Part shown: positions 39,542 to 48,939 of the stretch, piece by piece | Position numbering within the stretch: the stretch's first letter is position 1 | How the letters are laid out: each line of letters begins with the position of its first letter | Assembly: GCF_943193085.1 (NCBI RefSeq) | Contig: NZ_CALPCU010000005.1 | Location: forward strand, 1 to 64,000 | DNA: 64,000 bases | Reading direction: 5' to 3' | From: Vermiculatibacterium agrestimuris | GTDB taxonomy: Bacteria; Bacillota; Clostridia; Oscillospirales; Oscillospiraceae | Program-made: the position numbers and the translations under genes | Notes under the pieces: model-generated | Seen by the model: the letters and a program-made list of their open reading frames with translations, nothing else | What the model was told of the DNA's origin: nothing | Database searches by the model: none

Positions 39542-40378
39542 TTACTTCAAGTCCTTTTTACGGAACAGGGCTATCCCCACCAGGGTAGAGACGACCGTCA
39601 CCGCCGCCGAGGCGGCCAGATCCCAGACAGGGTGAGCCGCCGCCAGCTCAGACAGCAGCACTGCCTGGCCGGTGGGCAGTATGTTCAGCAGCAGCTGAAA
39701 GACCTGCCGGAGTGTCCCACTCACATATAGGGGGTTGGGGGTAGGATCCCCCCACTCCATTCCGGCGGTAGTGATAATGAGTCCGCTCTCCATCTCCGGC
39801 TCCAGGAGCCGGGAGTAGAGCCAGGTGGACAACAGCAGCAGCCCAAGCACCAGCAGGATGGCTGCCACCGCCGCGGTGGACTTTTTCTCGGTGAGCATAC
39901 CCACCGTCGTTAAAAGGGAGGCCAGGGCCACAGCGGAGCCACAGGCCGCCAGAATATAGAGCGCCAACGGCCCCGGATCCATGTGCCAGTACTCCCGGCA
40001 GAACAGGGCCACCGCCCCGCAGCCCATCAGCCAGGCCGCCGTCATGGCCAGGGCCGCCGTTACAGCCGTTCCCAACTCCGCCAGGTAGACCTTCTCCCGG
40101 CTATGGCCCACCATCAATCTGTTCCGAAGCGCCCCCTCACTGTGGTCGGTACCCAGGTAGAGTCCGGTGAATACCCCGACGAACAGCCCGATTGCCGGAA
40201 GCAGGCGGAAGAAGGAGCTCTCCAAATTCACGATATAGCCTTCCGCCGCCATCATCCGGCACTGCCGGGCCGCGATGGACAGCTGGGCCACAGCGGCGCA
40301 CAGCATCACGCCAAAGCAGGCCCAAAACACCCTATCCTTTTTCAGCCGGAACAGGCCGCATCTCGTCAGCTCACCCAC
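39542..40378 (-). CDS. ABC-2 type transporter permease
   Basis: 278 residues with about six membrane segments (for example ACFGVMLCAAVAQLSIAA and AALAMTAAWLMGCGAVALFC). Starts at GTG 40378 because GGGAGGGGAG precedes it and it overlaps the ATPase stop by a few bases. Partner of the ATPase upstream on the same strand. The pattern resembles lantibiotic-immunity or MDR-type ABC-2 exporters; substrate unknown. Confidence 0.8.
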   Translation of the reverse strand: MGELTRCGLFRLKKDRVFWACFGVMLCAAVAQLSIAARQCRMMAAEGYIVNLESSFFRLLPAIGLFVGVFTGLYLGTDHSEGALRNRLMVGHSREKVYLAELGTAVTAALAMTAAWLMGCGAVALFCREYWHMDPGPLALYILAACGSAVALASLLTTVGMLTEKKSTAAVAAILLVLGLLLLSTWLYSRLLEPEMESGLIITTAGMEWGDPTPNPLYVSGTLRQVFQLLLNILPTGQAVLLSELAAAHPVWDLAASAAVTVVSTLVGIALFRKKDLK

Positions 40379-41090
40379 ATTGCTCCCCTCCCATCAGCTT
40401 CATATAGTGCTCCTCCAGGCTCTCCGGAATATCCGCTGCGGCGATCTCCTCCACCATGCGGCCACTGTCGATGAAGCCGTAGTGGGTGGCCAGGCGGGCA
40501 AGCTCGTCCAGAATGTGGCTGGAGATCAGGATCGTGACCCCTCTGTCCCGGTTCAGCCTCTGGAGCAGTCTTCTCATCTCGATAATGCCCTGGGGATCCA
40601 GGCCGTTCACCGGCTCGTCCAGGATCAGCAGTTCCGGCTCCCCCGCCATCGCCACGGCAATGCCCAGCCGCTGGCGCATCCCCAGCGAGAAGTGCTTTAC
40701 CTTCTTTTTCCCCGTGTTCTCCAGTCCCACCAGCTTCAGAAGGTCAGGGATGGTGTTAAAGTCCCTGCGGCCCAGCACCCGGTATTGGAGCGCCAGATTT
40801 TCCGCCCCCGTCAGCTCCTGGTAGACGGCGGGGCCCTCGATCATCGCGCCCAGCCTGCGGCGGGCTTCCGCAATGCCCTTTTCCCCACTGTCCACGCCAT
40901 AGATGGCGTATTCCCCGGCCGTGTGGCTTTGCAGGCCGCAGAGGATGCGGATGAGGGTGGTCTTGCCCGCCCCGTTTCTCCCCACCAGGCCGTAAATGGA
41001 TCCCTTAGGCACATGGAGAGAAAGCCCGTCCAGGGCCCGGGATCCCCTGTAGTCCTTAGTCAGGCCACTGGCTGTCAATACATGTTCCAT
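40371..41090 (-). CDS. ABC transporter ATP-binding protein
   Basis: 239 residues from the ATG at 41090 (AAAGGAGG upstream). Walker A GRNGAGKTTL, signature LGMRQRLGIAVAM (a variant LSxGQ), Walker B LLILDEPVNGL, and H-loop ILISSHI. Matches the bacitracin / lantibiotic-type MDR ATPases. Co-transcribed with TraX and the permease. Confidence 0.93.
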   Translation of the reverse strand: MEHVLTASGLTKDYRGSRALDGLSLHVPKGSIYGLVGRNGAGKTTLIRILCGLQSHTAGEYAIYGVDSGEKGIAEARRRLGAMIEGPAVYQELTGAENLALQYRVLGRRDFNTIPDLLKLVGLENTGKKKVKHFSLGMRQRLGIAVAMAGEPELLILDEPVNGLDPQGIIEMRRLLQRLNRDRGVTILISSHILDELARLATHYGFIDSGRMVEEIAAADIPESLEEHYMKLMGGEQCG

Positions 41091-41115
41091 AGCATATCCT
41101 CCTTTTCCAACTCTC

Positions 41116-41874
41116 TCAGCCCACCTGCCCCAGCCAGGCCGCCAGGGCGGCAAAGGCCAGGAAATGGGCGGGATAAAATATGTAGAAGAACCACTGGGAA
41201 CCCCGGCCCCGCTCCCCGTTATAGAACAAGGCCGGCAGCCAGGCCAGCAAAGTCCAGGGAGAGACCACCAGCAGGGGCGCCAATGCCAGCACCCGGAGCC
41301 TTCCTCTGTCCCGGAGCAGATAGAGCCCCACCGCCGAGAACACCCCCAGGAACACGTACTCTCCCCGAACGAAAAGGGCAGTCCCGGCCCCAGCCAAGGT
41401 CAAAAGGACGACCCACAGCCATTTGAGTCCCGGCCTTTCCCTGTACCGCTCCTCCGCTTTCGAGATGAGCAGCAGGGTGAAGATGCACACCGTGAGGGTA
41501 AACATCACATTTTGCAGCCCGGGGTCAAAGACGCGATGGTAGTGGGCAAGATCGAAGGGGATCTCGGCGAGCAGGGCAAACGCCGCCATCCGCAGACCGT
41601 ATTTCACCCGGTCATGGGTGTGGACAAAACCCTCCACCATCAAAAAGCAGAATAGGGGAAAGGCGATCCGCCCCAGAATATCGCACACCTCCCGGGCCTG
41701 CATAAGCTCCCACAGGGCGGTGGGAGACTCCCTGTTTACCGTAAGCGTCCCTTCCACCATGTAGGGGATCATCATCGCCCGGAGAAGGAAGGAGCCGATG
41801 TGGTCGATGACCATGCTCACCACCGCCAGGCGCTTCAGGCCGAAGCCGGTGAGTTCCAGTCTTTTTTCTTTCAT
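41116..41874 (-). CDS. TraX-family membrane protein
   Basis: 252 residues with about seven membrane segments. Matches the TraX/acyltransferase-3-like family: LAVVSMVIDHIGSFLLR at the start (conserved D-H), LGRIAFPLFCFLMVEGF, and the end WFFYIFYPAHFLAFA. Named from F-plasmid pilin acetylase but common in chromosomes, where function is unknown. First gene of a leftward operon with the ABC pair, so it may modify or sense the exported substrate. Confidence 0.85.
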   Translation of the reverse strand: MKEKRLELTGFGLKRLAVVSMVIDHIGSFLLRAMMIPYMVEGTLTVNRESPTALWELMQAREVCDILGRIAFPLFCFLMVEGFVHTHDRVKYGLRMAAFALLAEIPFDLAHYHRVFDPGLQNVMFTLTVCIFTLLLISKAEERYRERPGLKWLWVVLLTLAGAGTALFVRGEYVFLGVFSAVGLYLLRDRGRLRVLALAPLLVVSPWTLLAWLPALFYNGERGRGSQWFFYIFYPAHFLAFAALAAWLGQVG

Positions 41875-42020
41875 TTTTCACACCCCTCTCTCACGCCCCT
41901 CATCCTACAGCTCTTTTTCTAAGACGGCCTTGCTATTTCTTTAAGATTTGAAGAATTTCCTCTGTCTTTTTACAAAATTTCCCCTCTCACGCCCCGCCAC
42001 GGAGGAGCTGCCCTTCCCCC

Positions 42021-42049
42021 TTGCAATTCCCTCCGTTTTCGTTTATAAT
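42021..42049 (+). promoter_or_regulatory. Promoter of leuS
   Basis: TTGCAA (42021-42026), 17 bases, TATAAT (42044-42049). Confidence 0.82.
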
Positions 42050-42090
42050 ATTGGGCACATTCTCCATATTACGAAGGAAAGCGTGATACG

Positions 42091-44523
42091 ATGAAATACG
42101 ATTTTGGCGCCATCGAACCCAAATGGCAAAAAAAGTGGCACGACGAAAAGACCTTCGCCGCCCACGATCACTCTGACAAGCCCAAGTTCTACGGGCTGGT
42201 GGAGTTCCCCTACCCCTCCGGCCAGGGCCTCCACGTGGGCCACGCCCGCCCCTACACCGCCATGGACGTGGTGGCCCGGAAGAAGCGGATGGACGGCTAT
42301 AACGTCCTCTTCCCCATCGGCTACGACGCCTTCGGCCTGCCCACCGAGAACTACGCCATCAAAAACCATATCCACCCCGCCAAGGTGACCCACGATAACA
42401 TCCAGAACTTCCGGAAGCAGCTCCAGATGCTGGGCTACTCCTTCGACTACGACCGGGAGGTGAACACCACCGACCCGGAGTACTATAAGTGGACCCAGTG
42501 GATCTTCCTCCAGCTCTTCAAAAAGGGTCTGGCCTACAAGACCACCATGCCCGTAAACTGGTGCACCTCCTGCAAGTGCGTGCTGGCCAACGAGGAGGTC
42601 GTCGAAGGCGTGTGCGAGCGCTGCGGCTCCCCTGTCATCCGCAAGGAGAAGAGCCAGTGGATGCTCAAAATTACCGAGTACGCCCAGCGGCTCATCGACG
42701 ATCTGGACGGCCTGGATTTTATCGAGCGGGTGAAGATCCAGCAGAAGAACTGGATCGGCCGCTCTACCGGCGCGGAGGTCACCTTTAAGGCCACCACCGG
42801 GGACGATATCGTGGTCTTCACCACCCGGCCCGACACCCTCTTCGGGGCCACCTATATGGTCATCTCCCCCGAGCATAAGTACGTCAAGGAGTGGGCAGAT
42901 CGGCTGACCAATCTGGACGAGGTCAACGCCTATGTGGCCGAGGCCGCCCGGAAGTCCGACTTCGAGCGCACCGAGCTGGCCGCCGACAAGGAAAAGACCG
43001 GGGTCATGCTCCAGGGGGTCAAGGCGGTCAATCCGGTAAACGGCCGTGAGATCCCCATCTTCATCTCCGACTACGTCCTGGCCTCCTACGGTACGGGCGC
43101 CATCATGGCCGTCCCCGCCCACGATACCCGGGACTGGGCCTTCGCCAAGAAATTCGGCTGCGAGATCATCGAGGTGGTCGCCGGCGGCGAGGATGTGCAG
43201 AAGGAAGCTTTCACCGCCAAGGACGACACGGGTATTTTGGTCAACTCCGAATTCCTCAACGGCCTCACCGTAAAGGAGGCCATCCCCGCCATCACCAAAT
43301 GGCTGGAGGACAAGGGCATCGGCCACGAGCAGGTCAACTACAAGCTCCGGGACTGGGTCTTCTCCCGCCAGCGCTACTGGGGGGAGCCCATCCCCATGGT
43401 CTGGTGCGATAAATGCGGCTGGGTGCCCCTCCCCGAGGACCAGCTCCCCCTCACCCTGCCCGAGGTAGAAAACTACGAGCCCACCGACGACGGGGAATCC
43501 CCCATCTCCAAGATGACCGACTGGGTGAGCACCACCTGCCCCCACTGCGGCGCTCCCGCTCGGCGGGAGACTGACACCATGCCCCAGTGGGCCGGCTCCA
43601 GCTGGTATTTCCTGCGGTATATGGATCCCCACAACACCGAGGCCCTGGCCTCCCCCGAGGCTTTGAAGTACTGGTCTCCCGTGGACTGGTATAACGGCGG
43701 CATGGAGCATACCACCCTCCACCTTCTCTACTCCCGGTTCTGGCACAAGTTCCTCTACGACATCGGGGTGGTTCCCACCAAGGAGCCCTACGCCAAGCGC
43801 ACCAGCCACGGCATGATCCTGGGCGAGGGCGGGGAGAAGATGAGCAAGTCCCGGGGCAACGTGGTCAACCCCAACGACGTCATCGCCCAGTACGGCGCCG
43901 ACACCATGCGTATGTATATCATGTTCATCGGCGACTTTGAAAAGGCCGCCGCCTGGAGCGACAACGCCGTCAAGGGCTGCAAGCGGTTCCTTGACCGGGT
44001 GTGGAATCTGGCCGAGCAGGTGAAGGAGGGCCCCCAGTCCTCCGCCAACGCCGCCGCCCTCCACAAGGCCATCAAGAAGGTCAGCGAGGACATCGACGCC
44101 ATGAAGTTCAACACCGCCATCGCCACCCTCATGAGCCTGGTCAACGACTACTATGCCAACGGCTGCACCAAGGGGGACTACGCCCCCCTGCTCGTCATGC
44201 TCTCCCCCTTCGCCCCCCACATGGCGGAGGAGTTGTGGGAGCAGCTGGGCTTTGCTGACCAGACGGGGAAAATGGCCTGCGAGCAGTCCTGGCCCGCCTA
44301 TGACGAGAGCAAGACTGCGGCCGCCACGGCGAACATCGCCGTCCAGGTCTCCGGCAAGCTCCGGGGCACTGCGGAAGTGCCCGCCGGCAGCGACAACGCC
44401 GCCATCGAACAGGCCGCCAAAGAGGTGCCCAACGTGCAGAAATTCCTGGCGGGTATGGAGATCGTCAAGGTCATCCACGTCCCCGGCAAGCTGGTGAATT
44501 TCATTGTCAAGCCCCAGGCGTAA
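42091..44523 (+). CDS. leuS: Leucyl-tRNA synthetase
   Basis: 810 residues. HIGH-type PYPSGQGLHVGHARPYTA, KMSKSRGNVVNPND, an editing (CP1) domain in the middle with the conserved VFTTRPDTLFGATY, a zinc-knuckle region (CTSCKCVLANEEVVEGVCERC), and SFAPHMAEELW-type C-terminal end. GAAGGAAAG precedes the ATG. The 200-base leader contains no recognisable T-box. Confidence 0.97.
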   Translation: MKYDFGAIEPKWQKKWHDEKTFAAHDHSDKPKFYGLVEFPYPSGQGLHVGHARPYTAMDVVARKKRMDGYNVLFPIGYDAFGLPTENYAIKNHIHPAKVTHDNIQNFRKQLQMLGYSFDYDREVNTTDPEYYKWTQWIFLQLFKKGLAYKTTMPVNWCTSCKCVLANEEVVEGVCERCGSPVIRKEKSQWMLKITEYAQRLIDDLDGLDFIERVKIQQKNWIGRSTGAEVTFKATTGDDIVVFTTRPDTLFGATYMVISPEHKYVKEWADRLTNLDEVNAYVAEAARKSDFERTELAADKEKTGVMLQGVKAVNPVNGREIPIFISDYVLASYGTGAIMAVPAHDTRDWAFAKKFGCEIIEVVAGGEDVQKEAFTAKDDTGILVNSEFLNGLTVKEAIPAITKWLEDKGIGHEQVNYKLRDWVFSRQRYWGEPIPMVWCDKCGWVPLPEDQLPLTLPEVENYEPTDDGESPISKMTDWVSTTCPHCGAPARRETDTMPQWAGSSWYFLRYMDPHNTEALASPEALKYWSPVDWYNGGMEHTTLHLLYSRFWHKFLYDIGVVPTKEPYAKRTSHGMILGEGGEKMSKSRGNVVNPNDVIAQYGADTMRMYIMFIGDFEKAAAWSDNAVKGCKRFLDRVWNLAEQVKEGPQSSANAAALHKAIKKVSEDIDAMKFNTAIATLMSLVNDYYANGCTKGDYAPLLVMLSPFAPHMAEELWEQLGFADQTGKMACEQSWPAYDESKTAAATANIAVQVSGKLRGTAEVPAGSDNAAIEQAAKEVPNVQKFLAGMEIVKVIHVPGKLVNFIVKPQA

Positions 44524-44530
44524 ATCTTTC

Positions 44531-44559
44531 TTGACAACGGCCGCGGAATCACGTATAAT
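44531..44559 (+). promoter_or_regulatory. Promoter of rpsU
   Basis: TTGACA (44531-44536), 17 bases, TATAAT (44554-44559): perfect consensus. Confidence 0.92.
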
Positions 44560-44636
44560 GCTACTGTTAAAGCCATAGCTATGTGGCCCTTTCGCGGTGG
44601 ACAAGATCCCGCCGCTTCGGAGGGAGGGGAAAGACA

Positions 44637-44819
44637 ATGTCGGAGATCCATGTGAAAGAGGGCGAGTCCCTGGAGAACGCGCTCAAGCGCTTTAAGCGCA
44701 GCTGCGCCAAGTCCGGAGTCCTGGCCGAGGTGCGTAAGCGCGAGCACTACGAGAGCCCCAGCGTCAAGCGCCGCAAGAAGTCCGAGGCCGCCCGGAAAAA
44801 TCGCAAGAAGTTCTATTGA
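44637..44819 (+). CDS. rpsU: 30S ribosomal protein S21
   Basis: 60 residues. The whole-protein S21 pattern: MSEIHVKEGESLENALKRFK, a KREHYESPSVKRRKKS core and a basic C-terminus. GGAGGGAGGGG precedes the ATG. Own consensus promoter and a strong terminator. Confidence 0.97.
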   Translation: MSEIHVKEGESLENALKRFKRSCAKSGVLAEVRKREHYESPSVKRRKKSEAARKNRKKFY

Positions 44820-44825
44820 GAACAC

Positions 44826-44860
44826 AAAAGCCCCGTGTCCATATGGACACGGGGCTTTTT
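44826..44860. terminator. Terminator of rpsU and the facing gene
   Basis: A 35-base palindrome (AAAAGCCCCGTGTCC / GGACACGGGGCTTTT) with T-runs both ways. Confidence 0.92.
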
Positions 44861-45648
44861 TATTCCGCCTTCCCCTTTCCCACCAGCGCTTCCAGCAGGT
44901 CGTGGAGCTCTCCATAGGGAAGGAAGGCGGTCTCAATGCCCAGGGACTTGGCCACCCGGAGCTTTTTTTGGATGCTTCCGGCGTCGTCAAAGAGGACGAA
45001 ATGACCGTTCTCCCCCGCCATGTAAGTGAAGTAGTGGGCGCACAGCTCGTCGGAGAAAAACACATTCGCGCCGCATGCCTCCCGGCGTTTCTTCAGCTCC
45101 TCCGCCGTCAGGGGCGCTCCCGCCCCATTGGGAGAGGGCAGCAGGAAATCCTCTGCCACCCGGTCTGCCCACACCGCCAGCCGCCCCGCTCCGAAGCGGT
45201 TCGCCGCCTCCTCCAGCCGTCCCCGAAGGGAACCTCCGGACAGGGCGGTGGGGATGATGACCTTGGCCTGGGGCGCGCTGATGCCGTAAGGCTCGGATAC
45301 GTAACAGGCCAGCCCCCTCCCCCGGCACAGCTCTCCCAGCTTCCCGGTGATGTCCTCCATAAGGGAGGTGGGCCGGGTAAGGAAGCGGCACACCACTCCG
45401 GTGAACCGCCGGGCCGCACACTCCCGCAGCACCTCGTTGCAGAAGCCCTCCGCCTCCCCGCCCCCGGTGAGCCGGGCGTCGTCGATGACCATAAGCCCCC
45501 CGCGGGGCGCCACCGGGGCGTTGGCCCGGAAAAGATGGGGCCCGCTCCCCGCCCGGTAGGCCAGGTGGGCCAGGGGCAGTCCCCAGCCCCCGGCAGCGGT
45601 GAGCTGCCCCGGCGGCACCGCCAATATCAGCCGTTCCATTTGCTCCAT
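44860..45648 (-). CDS. Hypothetical protein, GH18-like (beta/alpha)8 barrel
   Basis: 262 residues. The order of strands (GGLMVIDDARLTG, FTGVVCRFL, GLACYVSEPYG, KVIIPTALSGGSL, RLAVWADRVAEDFLLP) and the end HFVLFDDAGSIQKKLRVAKSLGIETAFLPYG resemble the glycoside hydrolase 18 barrel of spore-wall and SleL-type proteins. The canonical DxxDxDxE catalytic motif is not visible. No signal peptide. Could be a pseudo-enzyme or a remote homologue. Read leftward; converges on rpsU. Confidence 0.55.
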   Translation of the reverse strand: MEQMERLILAVPPGQLTAAGGWGLPLAHLAYRAGSGPHLFRANAPVAPRGGLMVIDDARLTGGGEAEGFCNEVLRECAARRFTGVVCRFLTRPTSLMEDITGKLGELCRGRGLACYVSEPYGISAPQAKVIIPTALSGGSLRGRLEEAANRFGAGRLAVWADRVAEDFLLPSPNGAGAPLTAEELKKRREACGANVFFSDELCAHYFTYMAGENGHFVLFDDAGSIQKKLRVAKSLGIETAFLPYGELHDLLEALVGKGKAE

Positions 45649-45662
45649 ATCTGATTTCCCCC

Positions 45663-45692
45663 TTGTCCAAGCGGCCCCATCGGTGTTATAAT
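45663..45692 (+). promoter_or_regulatory. Promoter of the yqeG operon
   Basis: TTGTCC (45663-45668), 18 bases, TATAAT (45687-45692). Confidence 0.7.
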
Positions 45693-45744
45693 CTTTTTAT
45701 ATGTGCGCTGGGCGCAAAAAAGACGTGCAAGGGAGGCGGAAGCC

Positions 45745-46260
45745 ATGGCGTGTCCCCTGATCCCCGACCGTGTGTTTGAGAGCATATACGCCCTGTCTCC
45801 CCACATTTTGCGGCGTATGGGCGTGCGCCTGGTGCTCTGCGATCTGGACAACACCCTGGCCCCCTATGAGGAATCCGCCCCCTCCCCCGCGCTTTTGGCC
45901 TGGAAGGCGGAGCTGGAGCAGAGCGGTATCACGCTTTTTGTGGTCTCCAACTCCCGGAAGAGCCGCCGCTGTCCCGACTTCTGCGCCGCCCTGGGCGTCC
46001 CCTTCGTCCGCCACGCGGGAAAACCGGGGGTCAAGGGCTATCAGGAGGCCCTCCGTCAAACCGGGATCCCGCCGGAAGAGGCCGTCATGGTGGGGGATCA
46101 GATCTTTACCGACATCTGGGGGGCCAACCGGGCGGGACTCCGTTCCCTTCTGGTCAAGCCCATGGCCTGGGGAAAAAATCCCCTGCGCCGGGTGCGGTAC
46201 GCCCTGGAGACCCCCTTCCGGCTGGCAAGCCGGAACCCACCTCCGGAAGAAAACCTCTGA
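45745..46260 (+). CDS. yqeG: YqeG-family HAD IIIA phosphatase
   Basis: 171 residues from the ATG at 45745 (GGGAGGC upstream). HAD motifs: CDLDNTLAPYEE (nucleophile and acid), VVSNSRKSR, and VGDQIFTDIWGANRAG with GDQ. Family members are related to mitochondrial phosphatidylglycerophosphate phosphatases (Gep4/PTPMT-like), so a role in phosphatidylglycerol synthesis is plausible. First of a run of five rightward genes. Confidence 0.9.
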   Translation: MACPLIPDRVFESIYALSPHILRRMGVRLVLCDLDNTLAPYEESAPSPALLAWKAELEQSGITLFVVSNSRKSRRCPDFCAALGVPFVRHAGKPGVKGYQEALRQTGIPPEEAVMVGDQIFTDIWGANRAGLRSLLVKPMAWGKNPLRRVRYALETPFRLASRNPPPEENL

Positions 46261-46276
46261 AAAGGAAGTGAGGCCC

Positions 46277-47125
46277 ATGGCCGCCAAATTTGGCCCCGCC
46301 GGCAACGCCGACGCCTTTCCCTATAAGTCCTCTGTGGACGCCCCCCTCTGGCTCCGGGAACTGGGGCTGGACTGCTACGAATATCAGTGCGGCAAGGGGG
46401 TCAACATCAGGGAGGACACCGCCCGAAAACTGGGCCAGGCCGCCCGGGAGCAGGGCATCTCCCTCTCCCTTCACGCCCCCTACTTTATCAACCTGGCCAA
46501 TCCCGACCCAGAGAGCCTGCGCAAGACCACCGGGTACATCCTCGCCGCCTGCCAGGCGGCGGACTGGATGGGCGCTGCCCGGGTGGTCGTCCACACCGGG
46601 GCGCTGATGAAGCGCACCCGCCGGGAGGCTTTGGATATCGCCCTGGCCTCTATGAAAGAGGTGCTGAGGGCCTGGGAGGGCGAGGGTTACAGCCATATCG
46701 CCCTGTGCCCCGAGACCATGGGGAAGATCAATCAACTGGGCGACCTGACCGAGGTCTTAGAATTATGTCAACTTGATGACCGTCTCATCCCCTGTGTGGA
46801 TTTTGGCCATCTCTACGCCCGCACCCTGGGAGAACTGACGGGAGCCGACGCCTGCAGGGCCATGCTGGACGAGATGGCCGCCGCTCTGGGTGAGGAGCGG
46901 GCCAGCCGGTTCCACAGCCATTTCTCGCAGATCGAGTTCACCCCCAAGGGGGGCGAGAAATGCCACCGCACCTTCGACGACAACGGCGGTTTCGGCCCTG
47001 ACCCCGCCCCACTTATGGCGGAGGTGGCCCGCCGGGGCTGGAGTCCTACCTTTATCTGCGAGAGCGCGGGCACCCAGGCCGGGGACGCGCTGACCATGAA
47101 GGGGCTATATATGGAAGCTCTATGA
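46277..47125 (+). CDS. Endonuclease IV-like TIM-barrel protein
   Basis: 282 residues, starting MAAKFGPAGNADAF. AP-endonuclease-2 pattern: YEYQCGKGVNIREDTARKLG, LHAPYFINLANPDPE, VVVHTGALMKRTRREALD, LCPETMGKINQLGDL, CVDFGHLYAR, FHSHFSQIEFTPKGGEKCHR and a final ICESAG. Zinc ligands (His/Glu/Asp) look in place. Length matches Nfo, and the usual product repairs abasic sites. 16 bases after yqeG. Confidence 0.82.
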   Translation: MAAKFGPAGNADAFPYKSSVDAPLWLRELGLDCYEYQCGKGVNIREDTARKLGQAAREQGISLSLHAPYFINLANPDPESLRKTTGYILAACQAADWMGAARVVVHTGALMKRTRREALDIALASMKEVLRAWEGEGYSHIALCPETMGKINQLGDLTEVLELCQLDDRLIPCVDFGHLYARTLGELTGADACRAMLDEMAAALGEERASRFHSHFSQIEFTPKGGEKCHRTFDDNGGFGPDPAPLMAEVARRGWSPTFICESAGTQAGDALTMKGLYMEAL

Positions 47126-47181
47126 GCCGCCGCGCCTGCGCTTATTAAATGATGTAAACTGATCGGAAGGGAAGTCCTGTC

Positions 47182-48246
47182 ATGGATCATCTCAAGCAGA
47201 TCGCCGCCAGATTGCCGGATCACGGCGTGGACGCCATGCTCTGCTCCTCCCAGCCCGGCGAATACTACGCCGTAGGCATCAATGGAGAGGGCTACGCTCT
47301 GGTGGCCCCCGCCGCCGCCCGATATATCACCGACTCCCGCTACACGGAAGCCGCCGAAGAGGCCGTCACCGGGGCCGAGGTGCTCACGGTCAGCAAGGGC
47401 CGCGGCTATGCCGACCTTATCAACGAGTTCACCGACGCCCACAGCATCAAGACCCTGGGTGTGGAGGAGGGCTACATGACCCTGGCGCAATATGAAGGGC
47501 TGAAAAAGGCCCTCCACGCCAGGCTCATCCCGGCCGGCAAGCTCCTCGCCGGCCTGCGCGCCGCCAAGGACGAGGAGGAGCTCTCCCGGATGCTGGCGGC
47601 CCAGCGCATCACCGACGACGCCTTCACCGAGATCTGCGGCTTCATCCGCCCCGGCATGACCGAGGCGGAGATCGCCGCCAAGCTCACCTACGAGATGCTT
47701 CGCCGGGGCGCACAGCGGATGTCCTTCGACCCCATCGTGGCCTCCGGCCCCAACGGCTCCCGGCCCCACGCCATCCCCGGCGCGCGTCAGGTGCAGCGGG
47801 GAGAGTTCATTACCATGGATTTCGGCTGCGTCTATGAGGGCTACTGCTCCGATATGACCCGCACCGTGGCCCTGGGAGAGGTAGACGAGGACAAGCGCCG
47901 GGTCTATGACACCGTCCTTCAGGCCCAGTTGGCGGGCATTGCCGCCTCCCGGGCCGGGGTGCCCGGCAAGGACATCGACGACGCCGCCCGGGCGGTCATC
48001 GAGGCGGCGGGCTACGGCCGCTTCTTCGGCCACGGCTACGGCCACAGCCTAGGTCTGGAGATCCACGAATCCCCCAACGCCAACGCCCGGGAGACCGCGC
48101 CCCTGCCCGTGGGCGCCATGGTCTCCGCCGAGCCCGGCATCTATATCCCCGGCCAGTTCGGCGTGCGCATCGAGGACGTGGTGCGCATGGAAGAGGGCGG
48201 CTGTACCGACATCACCCGCTCCCCCAAGGAGCTTATCATCCTGTAA
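47182..48246 (+). CDS. M24 Xaa-Pro dipeptidase/aminopeptidase
   Basis: 354 residues. Creatinase N-terminal domain (about 1-125) followed by the metal-dependent catalytic domain with ligands in MDFGCVYEGYCSDMTRT (Asp, Asp), GHGYGHSLGLEIHE (His), SAEPGIYIPGQFGVRIED (Glu, Glu). Cleaves Xaa-Pro peptides in the cytoplasm. GGAAGGGAAG precedes the ATG. Confidence 0.93.
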   Translation: MDHLKQIAARLPDHGVDAMLCSSQPGEYYAVGINGEGYALVAPAAARYITDSRYTEAAEEAVTGAEVLTVSKGRGYADLINEFTDAHSIKTLGVEEGYMTLAQYEGLKKALHARLIPAGKLLAGLRAAKDEEELSRMLAAQRITDDAFTEICGFIRPGMTEAEIAAKLTYEMLRRGAQRMSFDPIVASGPNGSRPHAIPGARQVQRGEFITMDFGCVYEGYCSDMTRTVALGEVDEDKRRVYDTVLQAQLAGIAASRAGVPGKDIDDAARAVIEAAGYGRFFGHGYGHSLGLEIHESPNANARETAPLPVGAMVSAEPGIYIPGQFGVRIEDVVRMEEGGCTDITRSPKELIIL

Positions 48247-48266
48247 GAGAGAAAGGAACCTTCACT

Positions 48267-48938
48267 ATGGTTATCGAAATCATCCAGCGGGAGATCCCCC
48301 TCCGTGGGATCGGCTACATCCTTCTCCGGGACTGCCCGGAGGAGCGCCTGGGGGAGGCCCTGGGCAAGGGCATGGAGAAGCTGAAAAAGGCCGGAGCCCG
48401 GCAGGTCTGGGCCGCCTCCCTTCCTGAGGGAGAGCCCCTCCATCCCGGCCCCGTGGGGGTGTGGCAGCTCACCCATGTCTACGATCTGCTGCGCATGGAA
48501 AAGCCTCTGGCCGAGCCTGTAAAGGCAGAGGGCGGCCTCACCATCCGGCCCGTAAAAAAGGCCGCTGACGAAAAGCTCTATCTGGAGCTGATGAACAGGG
48601 CCTGCGGCGGCGTTCCCGGACTGCGTCTTCTGGGCCCCGGCGACTTGCGGGTGCAAAACCACCGCTGCGCCATGGCCTGGCGGGGCGAGGAACCCATAGG
48701 CGGCTGCGACTTGGATCTCAGCGAGCGCGTCCCTGAGCTAACCGCTCTGGCCATTGTCCCGGAGGAGCGCCGGCAGGGATTGGGCCGGGCTCTGCTCCGC
48801 TCCGCCCTGGCCTCTTTGAACAAGGCCCCCGCCTGCGCCCTCACCCTCCCCTCCACCGCGGAGGGCGCCCTCGCCCTTCTCCAGGCCGAGGGCTTTGCCC
48901 AGACCGGAGTGGTATCCAGCTGGTTCGAGGTGGTCTGA
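48267..48938 (+). CDS. GNAT N-acetyltransferase
   Basis: 223 residues. N-terminal half lacks a recognised domain (IQREIPLRGIGYILLRDCPEE); C-terminal half is a GNAT fold with the acetyl-CoA loop VPEERRQGLGRALLRSAL at about residue 170. GAAAGGAACC precedes the ATG. The stop codon is followed at once by the start of the next gene. Substrate unknown. Confidence 0.82.
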   Translation: MVIEIIQREIPLRGIGYILLRDCPEERLGEALGKGMEKLKKAGARQVWAASLPEGEPLHPGPVGVWQLTHVYDLLRMEKPLAEPVKAEGGLTIRPVKKAADEKLYLELMNRACGGVPGLRLLGPGDLRVQNHRCAMAWRGEEPIGGCDLDLSERVPELTALAIVPEERRQGLGRALLRSALASLNKAPACALTLPSTAEGALALLQAEGFAQTGVVSSWFEVV

Positions 48939-48939
48939 A

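Noticed and set aside
41881..42090. T-box riboswitch before leuS
   Set aside because: No AGGGTGGNACCGCG-like T-box core or specifier stem was found; the leader is ordinary with a promoter near the gene.
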